NCBI RefSeq assembly: GCF_003725735.1
Contig: NZ_RJTM01000026.1
Location: 1 to 64,000, forward strand
From: Sinomicrobium pectinilyticum
GTDB taxonomy: Bacteria > Bacteroidota > Bacteroidia > Flavobacteriales > Flavobacteriaceae
Direction: 5' to 3'
DNA: 64,000 nucleotides
In this document: positions 1-8,038 of the stretch, piece by piece
Layout: each line of letters opens with the position of its first letter
Numbering within the stretch: the first letter of the stretch is position 1
Program-made: the position numbers and the translations under genes
Notes under the pieces: model-generated
What the model was told of the DNA's origin: nothing
The model's input: only the letters and a program-made list of their open reading frames with translations
Database searches by the model: none

Positions 1-452
1 CCAGCGAACAACTTATGAGCGTACCCGAAATTACACGTATAGAGCAGGAAGACGATGCCGGTTTCCTGAGCGATGAAATTGAGGTAACATTTTATTACCA
101 GGATAACCCCGAAGAAAACAATCATTATATGTCAAAGTTTGAGACGGATTTCCTTATTTACCCGGAATACGATATCAATGACGATAAATTTACGCAGGGC
201 AATGAAATGTTCGACAGTTTCAGTCATGAAGATCTCGAAACCGGCGACCGGCTTGACATCACCTTCTACGGTATTTCCGAACGTTTTGACAATTACATGT
301 CCCTCATCCTGGAAGCAACCGACGGAGGGTCTTTCAGCACACCACCGGCCAATGTTAGGGGAAACCTCATAAATACAACCAATGAGGAAAATTATGCCTA
401 TGGTTATTTCAGGCTTTGTGAAACCGATATTCGTTCGTATGTGGTGGAATGA
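1..452 (+). CDS. DUF4249-type lipoprotein, C-terminal part (5' truncated by window edge)
   Basis: The reading frame is open from the window edge (Ser-Glu-Gln-Leu precede the first Met at base 15), so this is the C-terminal part of a longer gene. The tail carries features I associate with DUF4249 outer-membrane lipoproteins of Bacteroidota: a 'GDRLDITFYGISE' strand, then a 'PPANVRGNLINTTNEENYAYGYFR' type ending (residues about 108-132 from base 15) close to the stop. DUF4249 genes usually sit next to a TonB-dependent receptor, which would lie upstream outside the window. The N-terminal signal peptide and lipobox cannot be seen. The specific substrate is unknown. Confidence 0.65.
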   Translation, partial: SEQLMSVPEITRIEQEDDAGFLSDEIEVTFYYQDNPEENNHYMSKFETDFLIYPEYDINDDKFTQGNEMFDSFSHEDLETGDRLDITFYGISERFDNYMSLILEATDGGSFSTPPANVRGNLINTTNEENYAYGYFRLCETDIRSYVVE

Positions 453-547
453 TCCGTTAACAAAAAATTTTACGCCAAGGTTTACGGTGGGGGGCCATTA
501 TTGACCGGTATAGGTTATTTTTCATTTCCACCATTATCAGAAAAAGC

Positions 548-775
548 ATGAAGAAAGAAATTCCCGCTATCGTAGAAATATTCCGGACCGATATTACCGA
601 TCCGGTGAGGGCAGACATATGTGCCCTGGTCCTATCACGTCATTTTCCGCATGCAGGTATTGATTTCGACCTGGAAGATACGGATCATATATTGCGCATC
701 GAGGACAGCGATATAGACCCCGAAGGGATTATAAGCGTCCTTAAATCTATGGGAATAACAGGTGATCTTCTGTGA
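548..775 (+). CDS. Small conserved protein, HMA/ferredoxin-like fold, no metal-binding CxxC
   Basis: A 75-residue protein starting ATG AAG AAA after an A-rich stretch. The pattern (strand 'AIVEIFRTDI', helix, strand 'GIDFDLED', strand 'HILRIEDSD', helix 'EGIISVLKSMGI') looks like the beta-alpha-beta-beta-alpha-type fold of heavy-metal-associated domains, but the CxxC metal site is absent: its only Cys is in the first helix. Similar short proteins are common in Flavobacteriaceae with no assigned role. A strong bidirectional terminator follows 20 bases after the stop. The fold is inferred by eye and no function is claimed. Confidence 0.65.
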   Translation: MKKEIPAIVEIFRTDITDPVRADICALVLSRHFPHAGIDFDLEDTDHILRIEDSDIDPEGIISVLKSMGITGDLL

Positions 776-796
776 GACGAAAACAGGACAAACCAT

Positions 797-836
797 AAAA
801 AAATCCCCGGTATATAAAGGTTTCCGGGGATTTTTT
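797..836. terminator. Bidirectional intrinsic terminator
   Basis: Stem ATCCCCGG (803-810) / CCGGGGAT (824-831) with a 13-base loop. It is flanked by an A-run on the left and a T-run on the right, so it can terminate both the 75-residue gene on the plus strand and the convergent FKBP gene on the minus strand. Confidence 0.85.
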
Positions 837-937
837 CAGATAGAGTATTTTGCGTGCAACCATTATTCTTTAAGCCTGATTCTTCTTTAATGAATGAACT
901 AAAGCTTTAAATAACGGACACTACTTATTTATTATCA

Positions 938-1366
938 TTATTTTATCTCCACCAGTTCCAGGTCAAAAACAAGATCTTTACCTGCAAGGGGATGATTACC
1001 GTCCAGAACTACATGGTCTTCTTCTACTTTTGCAACGCGCAACTGGTATTCGGAACCGTCGGGATTTTTAGCTACCAGTCCCATACCTACTTCCGGAGTA
1101 ATCTCGGAAGGAAGTTCTTCTTTCTTTATGGAATGGAAAAGTTCCTCGCGTACTTCACCGTAAGCTTCTTCCTTCGGAATGGTCACTGTTTTCTTCTCAT
1201 TTACCTCCATGTCTATAAGCCCCTGTTCAAACCCGGGTATAAGACTGCCTTGCCCCAGCTGTACTTCCAGGGGGTCACGGTCCAAAGAACTGTCAAATAC
1301 CTGCCCGTCGTTCAGTTTTCCTGTGTAATGCACTCGTACCGTGTCGTTTGCTTTTACTTTACTCAT
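938..1366 (-). CDS. SlyD-like FKBP-type peptidyl-prolyl cis-trans isomerase
   Basis: A 142-residue cytoplasmic prolyl isomerase and folding helper. The N-terminal FKBP half has 'VRVHYTGKLNDGQVFDSS' (residues 10-27) and 'LIPGFEQGL' (42-50). The insert-in-flap chaperone domain follows from about residue 68 ('AYGEVREE') to 125, ending in the SlyD hallmark 'GNHPLAGK' (123-130). The His/Cys-rich nickel-binding tail of E. coli SlyD is missing, so a nickel-delivery role is not supported. The ATG start at 1366 lies downstream of a good Bacteroidota-type promoter at 1402-1430. The gene is monocistronic and convergent with the 75-residue gene. Confidence 0.92.
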   Translation of the reverse strand: MSKVKANDTVRVHYTGKLNDGQVFDSSLDRDPLEVQLGQGSLIPGFEQGLIDMEVNEKKTVTIPKEEAYGEVREELFHSIKKEELPSEITPEVGMGLVAKNPDGSEYQLRVAKVEEDHVVLDGNHPLAGKDLVFDLELVEIK

Positions 1367-1401
1367 AAAAAAAATATATCTAATTTATAGTCGTTTAGCT
1401 A

Positions 1402-1430
1402 CAAAGGTAAGATTTCTGAGGTATCTCCAA
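1402..1430 (-). promoter_or_regulatory. Promoter of the SlyD-like FKBP gene
   Basis: Read on the minus strand: -33 TTG (1430-1428), 18-base spacer, -7 TACCTTTG (1409-1402), matching the Bacteroidota TTG...TAnnTTTG consensus. The predicted transcript starts near 1395, about 30 bases before the ATG. Confidence 0.6.
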
Positions 1431-1530
1431 GGGAAATCACGGGATAATTTACTGATTTTGATCGGATTTCATAAAAAAGATCCGTCACAATGACATAAAT
1501 GAACAAAAAGAGCATTACAACTTATTACCG

Positions 1531-2640
1531 TTAAATGGTGATGCGGCGCCTTCTCGCCGTAATTTCCCAGGTATCGGATTTTTTTCCATCCCGGATGATG
1601 TCAATCTCATCATAGAGGTTAATAGTGGGGCATATATGGTACGGAACCCCGTAAAGCACATCTCCTACGTTTATTTTGTTCCAGTCCTCAACACGGAGAA
1701 CCCCGTGTTCTTCACTTTGGGAAAGTAGCTCATAACCGGACAGGTTAAGGAATTTAATACGTTTATCCACAGGATTTTCCGGAGCTACCGCTTTGTGTCC
1801 CAGGTCTATGGTAACAATTCCTTCCGTGGGTTTGGAAATAACCCGTGTAACGAGAAGTACGGCAAATTTAAAATCCTGTTCCGTGAGTTTTTCATCATAT
1901 CCCCAGTCCCAAAACACACAGGTCCCCGGGCTGCATATTCGCTCTTTGTCCAGACGATGTGTGGTAAATGCCGGAGTGCCTCCGGATATGACCTGAAAAT
2001 CCGGATGAGCATTTTTCAGTGCATCGGTCATTTCCTGCAGCTTCCGGAAATCCGCTTCCAGTTTCTCCTTTCTTTCCCCGTAGTCCTGGTCCCGATGATG
2101 CCCGTCATAGACATGTAATCCCACCAGGCTTGCATGGGCTGCCTTTTCCGTTTGAGCGATAAGTTCCGTTAAACCCGGTCCCGGCTCCACTCCGGACCTG
2201 TTCATCCCGTTATTTACATCAATAAAAACAAATACCTCCCTTCCTGTCGCTTTTGCTTTTGCATCCCATATTCCTAGGGTATGCGAATTATCTATAATCG
2301 TATAAAACCTCGTATCGGGAAAACGGTCCGCAAGCATAAAAAACCGATCTGTCTTGGGCCCTACCAGCTGATGGGCTATCAGTATGCTTTCCGCCCCCTC
2401 CTTTGCAGCCATCTCGGCTTCTGCGATGGTAGAAGATTTGAAGTTTTTTATTCCAAGCCCAACCATACGCTTTACCACTTCGGGCATTTTGTTGGTTTTC
2501 AGGTGAGGCCTTAGCCTGTTTACATCTCCTCCTACCATGTTGAGCATCTCTTCCAGGTTGTGGTCCAGATGCTTTTCGTATAAGACCACTGCCGGAGAGT
2601 CTATCTTCTCTATATTATCGATAATATACCAATCTTTCAT
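1531..2640 (-). CDS. D-threonine aldolase / D-serine dehydratase family PLP enzyme
   Basis: A 369-residue fold-III PLP enzyme (alanine racemase-like barrel plus D-Ser_dehydrat C-terminal domain). 'RPHLKTNK' (residues 44-51) carries the probable PLP lysine, Lys48. The C-terminal 'PYHICPT' has the His335-x-Cys337 pair that binds the metal in eukaryotic D-serine dehydratases. Expected chemistry is retro-aldol cleavage of D-beta-hydroxy amino acids or D-serine deamination, and the sequence does not decide between them. The frame is open to a further ATG at 2721, but a TAnnTTTG promoter box lies at 2659-2666, so the start at 2640 (MKDWYIID) is preferred. It stands alone and is divergent from the ArsR-SRPBCC cluster. 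Confidence 0.82.
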   Translation of the reverse strand: MKDWYIIDNIEKIDSPAVVLYEKHLDHNLEEMLNMVGGDVNRLRPHLKTNKMPEVVKRMVGLGIKNFKSSTIAEAEMAAKEGAESILIAHQLVGPKTDRFFMLADRFPDTRFYTIIDNSHTLGIWDAKAKATGREVFVFIDVNNGMNRSGVEPGPGLTELIAQTEKAAHASLVGLHVYDGHHRDQDYGERKEKLEADFRKLQEMTDALKNAHPDFQVISGGTPAFTTHRLDKERICSPGTCVFWDWGYDEKLTEQDFKFAVLLVTRVISKPTEGIVTIDLGHKAVAPENPVDKRIKFLNLSGYELLSQSEEHGVLRVEDWNKINVGDVLYGVPYHICPTINLYDEIDIIRDGKKSDTWEITARRRRITI

Positions 2641-2658
2641 ATCCTGGTTTTTACTTTC

Positions 2659-2666
2659 CAAAGCTA
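2659..2666 (-). promoter_or_regulatory. Promoter -7 box for the D-amino-acid enzyme; decides its start
   Basis: TAGCTTTG on the minus strand fits TAnnTTTG. It lies between the two possible start codons (2721 and 2640) and so favours the downstream ATG. No clear -33 TTG was found at the expected distance. Confidence 0.45.
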
Positions 2667-2768
2667 AGTAAAACCAAAATATTTGTTGGCCTGTAGCTTG
2701 TTTCATTTCGGGATCATCCAAAAAATTATCCCGAAAAATTGGAGAACCGAACAGTTTCGCTTAAATTA

Positions 2769-2784
2769 GTAACCGATTAGTTAC
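2769..2784 (+). promoter_or_regulatory. Probable ArsR operator
   Basis: A 16-base imperfect palindrome with outer arms GTAAC / GTTAC (12 of 16 positions symmetric), ending 8 bases before the arsR start codon. Its position and size fit an autoregulatory operator for the small repressor that follows. Confidence 0.5.
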
Positions 2785-2792
2785 ATAATTAT

Positions 2793-3113
2793 ATGAGAAG
2801 AGATGTTTTTCAGGCCATAGCTGATCCCAACAGAAGGGCTATTATCCATTTACTGTCCGGTGAACGGCTTACAATTAACCAGATCGCCGATAATTTTGAA
2901 GTGAGCAGGCCTGCTATTTCCAAACATGTTAAAGTACTGGAAGAGTGTGGTCTGGTCGTAATAAAACCGCAAGGCAGGGAAAGATATTGCGAAGCCCGCC
3001 TGAAAAAACTGGGGGAAGTGTCCGAATGGATAGCGCAGTATCAAAAATTCTGGACCGGCAAACTGGATGCTCTCGAAGATTTTCTGTATAAAAATGAATT
3101 AAAATCCCGATGA
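2793..3113 (+). CDS. ArsR-family winged-helix repressor
   Basis: A 106-residue transcription factor. 'AIADPNRRAIIHLLSGERLTINQIA' opens the winged helix. The recognition helix is 'SRPAISKHVKVLEECGLV' (residues 38-55), followed by a wing 'IKPQGRERYC' (57-66). The metal-binding CxCxxC of ArsR/SmtB sensors is missing, so it belongs to the metal-independent (SdpR/YczG-like) branch that is usually linked to AHSA1-type genes. Two such genes follow directly. A palindrome just before the start suggests autoregulation. Ligand unknown. Confidence 0.88.
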   Translation: MRRDVFQAIADPNRRAIIHLLSGERLTINQIADNFEVSRPAISKHVKVLEECGLVVIKPQGRERYCEARLKKLGEVSEWIAQYQKFWTGKLDALEDFLYKNELKSR

Positions 3114-3135
3114 AAAACCGAAAACCGATCGCTTT

Positions 3136-3573
3136 ATGAAAAATGCTCCCTTAATCATCGAACGAATACTGAATGCTTCCGTAGAAAAAGTCTGGAAAGC
3201 AATTACGGACAAGGATCACATGAAACAATGGTATTTTGACCTTGAGGAATTTCGTCCCGAAGTAGGTTTCGAATTCAGCTTCACAGCCGGGAAGGATGAA
3301 AAAAAATACCTGCATATCTGTAAAATAACCGAGGTTGTAGAAAACAGAAAAATTGCCTATACCTGGCGATACGACGGTTATCCCGGCAACTCCCTGGTGA
3401 TTTTCGAGCTTTTTCCCGAAGGGAACCGGACAAAGCTTCGGCTTACCCATGAAGGGCTGGAAACATTCCCGGAAAGCAACCCGGACCTTTCCCGCAAAAA
3501 CTTCAACGAGGGATGGATATATTTTATAGGTACGGCATTGCCGGATTTCATAAACAAACAGGCACAGGTTTAG
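3136..3573 (+). CDS. SRPBCC (AHSA1/START-like) domain protein, first copy
   Basis: A 145-residue single-domain protein of the Bet v1-like fold. It opens with 'IERILNASVEKVWKAITDKDHMKQWYF', the usual AHSA1 start (residues 8-34), and ends with 'GWIYFIGTALPDFI'. These proteins bind hydrophobic ligands in a deep cavity, and the ligand here is unknown. It starts 22 bases after the ArsR gene and is followed 33 bases later by a second SRPBCC gene, so the three form an operon. The paired arrangement suggests the repressor controls these two proteins in response to a ligand they may share (inference). Confidence 0.85.
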   Translation: MKNAPLIIERILNASVEKVWKAITDKDHMKQWYFDLEEFRPEVGFEFSFTAGKDEKKYLHICKITEVVENRKIAYTWRYDGYPGNSLVIFELFPEGNRTKLRLTHEGLETFPESNPDLSRKNFNEGWIYFIGTALPDFINKQAQV

Positions 3574-3606
3574 GAAAAAACAACCTGTACAGACAAATTG
3601 AAAGAT

Positions 3607-4077
3607 ATGAAAGAAGACGAATCAAATTACGTAGAGGCACAAATGCTTATACGAAAGCCCGTAGCCATGGTTTTCGAGGCATTTACAGACCCGGAAATCA
3701 CAAAGAATTTCTGGTTTACCCACAGTAGCGGTAAACTGGAACAGGGGAAAAAGCTGACCTGGGAATGGGAAATGTACCAGGTTTCCACTACTGTCTTTGT
3801 CAGGGAGATATCTCCTGATAAAAAGATCTCCATTACATGGGGAGACCCTCCCACTACAGTAGATTTTGAATTTACGGTTCTTGATGAGAACGCCACATAT
3901 GTAGTTATTAAAAATTACGGCTTTCCGGAGAAAGGAGAAGCACTCCTCCGGGTCATCAAAGATTCCACAGGAGGTTTTACCACGGTCCTGGATGGATTAA
4001 AAGCATTCCTGGAGCACGGGATACGTTTAAATCTTATTGAAGATAAGTTTCCTTATAAACTCCGAGAACATCAGTAG
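3607..4077 (+). CDS. SRPBCC (AHSA1/START-like) domain protein, second copy
   Basis: A 156-residue paralogue-like neighbour: 'AQMLIRKPVAMVFEAFTDPEITKNFWFT' at the N-terminus, a middle 'ISITWGDPPTTVDFEF', and a C-terminal 'FTTVLDGLKAFLEHGIRLNL' helix. The ATG at 3607 is preferred over the in-frame TTG at 3598. It is the last gene of the ArsR-SRPBCC operon. The two SRPBCC proteins are clearly diverged from one another, which argues against a recent duplication. Function not known beyond ligand-binding fold. Confidence 0.82.
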   Translation: MKEDESNYVEAQMLIRKPVAMVFEAFTDPEITKNFWFTHSSGKLEQGKKLTWEWEMYQVSTTVFVREISPDKKISITWGDPPTTVDFEFTVLDENATYVVIKNYGFPEKGEALLRVIKDSTGGFTTVLDGLKAFLEHGIRLNLIEDKFPYKLREHQ

Positions 4078-4278
4078 AAATTCCGTAGCGTTGTTCATAA
4101 TATTGCCGAAAGCCGGCTCTGTAATATCCGGTGTATGGCCGGAATTAAAGAGTTGACAACAATTCGCCGTTTTTTTTACAGACCCCATTGATTTATATCT
4201 ACAATTTTCATATTTTGCAATCCTTTTATTCTTAATTTTCCTTACCTTTAATTAAGACAAGGTTTAAAACAGCAGAAG

Positions 4279-6090
4279 ATGACCGACGTTACGCGTATAT
4301 TTGATATCCCCTATCTCCAACTTGAAAAATACGATCTGAAAGACGCCCTGGCAACCAAACAGGATGGCGCCTGGAAGCAAACTTCGAGTAAGGCCTATGT
4401 AGACCAGGCCAACAGTATAAGCAGGGGGCTTCTCCGCACCGGGCTTGAGGTAAACGATAAAGTGGCGGTGATCTCCTCCTCCAATCGCACCGAATGGCAC
4501 CTTCTGGATATCGGTGTATTGCAGACCGGGGCACAGACCGTCCCCATCTACCCTACAATTTCGGAAGAAGATTACGAATTCGTGCTCAACCATTGCGAGG
4601 CGCGGTATTGTTTTGTATCGGACGGGGAAGTACTGGCCAAGGTGAATGCCATTCGAGCCAAAGTCCCTTCCCTACAGGAAGTATACTCTTTTGACAAAAT
4701 TGAAAGGGTAAAAAACTGGACAGAGATCCTTGACGCCGGTAAAGACGACTCCAACCAGGATGAAGTCGAAGCCCGGAAAAAAGCTATAGATGCCCACGAC
4801 CTGGCAACATTGATCTATACATCCGGAACCACCGGGAGGCCCAAGGGGGTTATGCTTTCCCATAATAATATCGTATCTAACGTACTCGGCAGTGCCGAAA
4901 GAGTGCCGCTTAATGCGGGAGACTCCAGGGCCCTGAGCTTTCTTCCCATATGCCACATCTTCGAACGCATGGTAGTCTATCTTTATCAGTACTATGGCAT
5001 ATCCATTTACTTTGCCGAATCCATAGACAAGATGAGCGACAACCTCAAAGAAGTCAAACCCAATGTCATGACCGTAGTCCCCAGGTTACTCGAAAAGGTG
5101 TACGATAAGATTTATGCCAAGGGATCGGAATTAACAGGGATCAAGAAAAAACTGTTTTTCTGGGCACTGGAACTGGGAGAAAAATTCGAACCGTATAAAG
5201 CCAACGGATGGTGGTACGAAATGCAACTGGCAATCGCCCGGAAACTGATATTCAGCAAATGGCAGGAAGGGCTTGGCGGACAACTGGACATTATGGTTTC
5301 CGGCAGCGCGGCATTGCAACCCCGCCTGGGCAGAATATTTGCCGCTGCGGGCATTCCCGTAATGGAAGGTTACGGCCTCACGGAAACCTCTCCGGTAATT
5401 GCCGTCAACTGCCAGAAAAATCACGGGTGGAAAATCGGTACCGTAGGAAAAATGATCCCCGGAGTCGAAGTTAAGATAGCCGAAGACGGAGAAATACTTT
5501 GCAAAGGGCCCAATGTAATGATGGGCTATTATAAAGACCCCGAAAAAACCGAAGCGGCACTGACCGACGGGTATTTCCATACGGGGGACATCGGGGAAGT
5601 GGACGCGGAAGGCTTTTTACGTATAACGGACCGTAAAAAAGAAATGTTCAAAACTTCCGGAGGAAAATACATCGCTCCGCAGATCATAGAGAATGAAATG
5701 AAACAATCGCGTTTTATCGAACATATCATGGTCATCGGTGAAGGTGAAAAGCTTCCTGCAGCCTTTATTCAACCTAATTTTGATTTCCTGAAGGAATGGG
5801 CGGCAAGAAAACGTATAGACATTGGGAAAACCAACGAGGAGATCGCGACAAACCCGGACGTTATAGCCCGTTACCAGGAAGAAATTGCTGCTTATAATAA
5901 AAAATTCGGTCACTGGGAACAAATAAAGAAATTTGAACTCACGCCCGATATCTGGTCCATAGAAAGCGGGCACCTGACCCCTACCTTAAAACTAAAAAGA
6001 AAGATCATCAAAGAGAAGTACCAGGATCTCTACGATAAGATATACCGTCACGAAAGTGAAAACGGTAATAAGAAGAACCAGGGTACATGA
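4279..6090 (+). CDS. Long-chain fatty acid--CoA ligase (AMP-forming)
   Basis: A 603-residue adenylate-forming enzyme that activates long-chain fatty acids to acyl-CoA through acyl-AMP. Visible motifs are the P-loop-like 'YTSGTTGRPKGVMLSH' (residues 180-195), 'GYGLTETSP' (364-372), 'TGD' (435-437) and the hinge 'DRKKEMFKTSGGKYIAP' (451-467), with the catalytic lysine region at the C-terminus. Length and motif order fit the bacterial LC-FACS (FadD15-like) group common in Bacteroidota. It is monocistronic, and its product would feed the beta-oxidation operon that begins 2.4 kb downstream. No copy of that operon's MarR operator was seen upstream of it. Confidence 0.92.
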   Translation: MTDVTRIFDIPYLQLEKYDLKDALATKQDGAWKQTSSKAYVDQANSISRGLLRTGLEVNDKVAVISSSNRTEWHLLDIGVLQTGAQTVPIYPTISEEDYEFVLNHCEARYCFVSDGEVLAKVNAIRAKVPSLQEVYSFDKIERVKNWTEILDAGKDDSNQDEVEARKKAIDAHDLATLIYTSGTTGRPKGVMLSHNNIVSNVLGSAERVPLNAGDSRALSFLPICHIFERMVVYLYQYYGISIYFAESIDKMSDNLKEVKPNVMTVVPRLLEKVYDKIYAKGSELTGIKKKLFFWALELGEKFEPYKANGWWYEMQLAIARKLIFSKWQEGLGGQLDIMVSGSAALQPRLGRIFAAAGIPVMEGYGLTETSPVIAVNCQKNHGWKIGTVGKMIPGVEVKIAEDGEILCKGPNVMMGYYKDPEKTEAALTDGYFHTGDIGEVDAEGFLRITDRKKEMFKTSGGKYIAPQIIENEMKQSRFIEHIMVIGEGEKLPAAFIQPNFDFLKEWAARKRIDIGKTNEEIATNPDVIARYQEEIAAYNKKFGHWEQIKKFELTPDIWSIESGHLTPTLKLKRKIIKEKYQDLYDKIYRHESENGNKKNQGT

Positions 6091-6152
6091 GTATCAACAA
6101 TGAAAAATCCGGTAGTCTCCTAATATAGAATACTGCCGGATACAGAAAAGAG

Positions 6153-6294
6153 AAAGTCCTTGAAAAATTTTGAATGCTATTGCCCCTGCCGGAAATACGG
6201 GTATTGTTTTCCTAATAAAGTGTTGTTTTTTTCATAATCATAAACTATCCATAATCCCGATAACCGAATAATAGCTCAAATTTTCAAGGACTTT
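6153..6294. repeat. 142-bp element bounded by inverted repeats (MITE-like or large hairpin)
   Basis: Perfect 14-base arms AAAGTCCTTGAAAA (6153-6166) and TTTTCAAGGACTTT (6281-6294) enclose about 114 bases of non-coding, AT-rich DNA. Matching continues inwards imperfectly (a TTGA step, then GCTATT against AATAGC). It fills the gap between two convergent genes, so it could act as a terminator, but the arms are far apart and there is no T-run directly after them. Confidence 0.5.
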
Positions 6295-6319
6295 TGATTT
6301 TCAAAATGAAGCTATTATC

Positions 6320-7678
6320 TCAATTTTCCTTTTCCGGCTTTTGCCCTTGCTGTGGGCCATATTTGTTGAATAACTCCAGCGGACCGTCCAGATCAACTTT
6401 CAACACTGTCATATAAGTATCCGTAACTTCCTTCGGAACTTTTATATACGATATGCCGGGATAATGGGCCCAGTCTATGGCCCCCTTGGTGTAATAGTCC
6501 AGTTTTTCTCCGCTTCCCACCACACTTACGGAAGTAATCTGATTCTTAATCCCTTTCAGTACCAGTTCATTTTGAGAGGTACCGGGCACAAAGAGATAAA
6601 GTGTTTTTTTGTCTTTTGATAATGTTGTCGGTCCGTAGAAATAATGCAGATCTATTCCCTTACGCGTACCGTATATGGCTTCTTTATGTTTGCCGGTCCA
6701 TTTTCCCAGTTCCTTAAGTATATGTACCTGTTCGGCCGGAATTTCCCCGTCTGCTTTCGGGCCGATATCGAGCAAGAGATTACCTCCCATACTTATCATA
6801 TCCGAAAAAATGCGGATAACCTCGTATGGCGTTTTGTATTCCGTATCCAGGGGCTGATAGCCCCAGCTCCCGTTCATGGTAAGGCACAACTCCCAGTACC
6901 TGGCAGGAGGGTTGAATACCGGCACTCCCTGTTCCGGGGTAGAATAATCTCCATATCCCTGCAAGCGGGAATTAATGATCGTATTGGGGTTTTTATCCAG
7001 CAATATCTTTCGTATCCCGGGAGCTTCCCATTCCTCCGCACTGTGTTCCCAGTCACCGTCAAACCACCAAAGGTCCGGGTTAAATGTTTCCGACAGTTCT
7101 TCTATCTGTCCGAACATGTACTTTTTATAACGTTCCCAGCGCCTAGGCTCCTTCTTTATATCGTAGCGTTTTTCCTCACGTGTAAATTCATTATAATCCT
7201 TATGCGACCAGTTGGAAAGCGAGTAATACATCCCCACTTTTAACCCGTTGGCCCGCAATGCGTTTGTAAAGGGAGTAATAAGGTCGCGTTTTGCGGGAGT
7301 GTCTTTTACGGTAGTTGTTCCTCCCTGCTCACTGTCCCACAGGGCCACCCCGTCGTGATGACGCGAGGTAATGACGGCATACTGCGCTCCGCTCTCTTTG
7401 ATAAGTTCCGCCCAATGTCCCGGATCGTAATTTTTAGCGGTAAATCCCTCCAGTTGCTTCATATAATCCCCGTGTTCTATCTTTCCGTTATAGAACGACC
7501 AGGATTCGTCTATACCTTTCACGGCATAGATTCCCCAGTGTACGAAGATACCCAGTTTGGCATCGGCAAACCACTCCATTTTTTGTTCGTCTACCGAATC
7601 CGATAGTTTTTCATTCCCCTGTCCGTAGAAAACCCCGGGTAACAGGCCTGAAAATAATAACAACAAGCACTTTCTCAT
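6320..7678 (-). CDS. Secreted alpha-L-fucosidase, GH29
   Basis: A 452-residue retaining alpha-L-fucosidase. A signal peptide (MRKCLLLLFSGLLPGVFYGQ) sends it out of the cytoplasm. GH29 markers: 'WFADAKLGIFVHWGIYAV' (residues 36-53), 'YAVITSRHHDGVALWDS' (100-116) with the substrate-binding His pair, and 'DLWWFDGDWE' (202-211), where Asp207 is the likely nucleophile. The acid/base residue is not conserved across GH29 and was not assigned. It is single, with no SusC/SusD pair nearby. Substrate could be fucose-bearing algal or host glycans. A sulfatase-maturing enzyme lies 33 kb away, but no link is shown. Confidence 0.93.
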   Translation of the reverse strand: MRKCLLLLFSGLLPGVFYGQGNEKLSDSVDEQKMEWFADAKLGIFVHWGIYAVKGIDESWSFYNGKIEHGDYMKQLEGFTAKNYDPGHWAELIKESGAQYAVITSRHHDGVALWDSEQGGTTTVKDTPAKRDLITPFTNALRANGLKVGMYYSLSNWSHKDYNEFTREEKRYDIKKEPRRWERYKKYMFGQIEELSETFNPDLWWFDGDWEHSAEEWEAPGIRKILLDKNPNTIINSRLQGYGDYSTPEQGVPVFNPPARYWELCLTMNGSWGYQPLDTEYKTPYEVIRIFSDMISMGGNLLLDIGPKADGEIPAEQVHILKELGKWTGKHKEAIYGTRKGIDLHYFYGPTTLSKDKKTLYLFVPGTSQNELVLKGIKNQITSVSVVGSGEKLDYYTKGAIDWAHYPGISYIKVPKEVTDTYMTVLKVDLDGPLELFNKYGPQQGQKPEKEN

Positions 7679-7716
7679 GAAAAATAAAGTTTAGTGAGTA
7701 AAAACGTGTTCGATAA

Positions 7717-7724
7717 CAAATATA
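7717..7724 (-). promoter_or_regulatory. Promoter -7 box of the fucosidase gene
   Basis: TATATTTG on the minus strand, a match to TAnnTTTG, 39 bases before the ATG. No convincing -33 box was found, so activator dependence is possible. Confidence 0.45.
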
Positions 7725-7984
7725 CGATTTTTATGGTATCCTACCCTTTTCTTTGATTAATGGAGAGATTTAATCAGCGGCTGTCGAAACACTTATCCCT
7801 ATCCTGCTTTACCCCGTTACAAAATATCCCGGCACCTGTATATACCTGCTTTGGCCGGTTGGGCGATAAAAAATATGTTGAAAACGGCTTTATATAATTG
7901 TTAACAGCCAGCGGATAATAGGTATTGTTATAAAATTATCATAAATTAAAGGTCCGTTTTACAGATGTAAAAATTTAACGTCTA

Positions 7985-8006
7985 TTTATTATGCGTGCAT
8001 AATAAA
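7985..8006 (+). promoter_or_regulatory. Palindromic operator, probably for the MarR regulator
   Basis: Perfect 10-base arms TTTATTATGC / GCATAATAAA separated by GT. It occupies the spacer just upstream of the -7 box at 8013-8020, where a bound repressor would block RNA polymerase. Its size fits MarR-family operators. The rest of the 339-base gap (7679-8017) holds only the divergent fucosidase promoter. Confidence 0.65.
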
Positions 8007-8012
8007 ATTTTG

Positions 8013-8020
8013 TATATTTG
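8013..8020 (+). promoter_or_regulatory. Promoter -7 box of the marR-fad operon; decides the marR start
   Basis: TATATTTG matches TAnnTTTG. The in-frame TTG at 8018 lies inside this box, so the real start codon is the ATG at 8039, giving a leader of roughly a dozen bases. Confidence 0.55.
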
Positions 8021-8038
8021 GTTTTCAGACCAATATAC

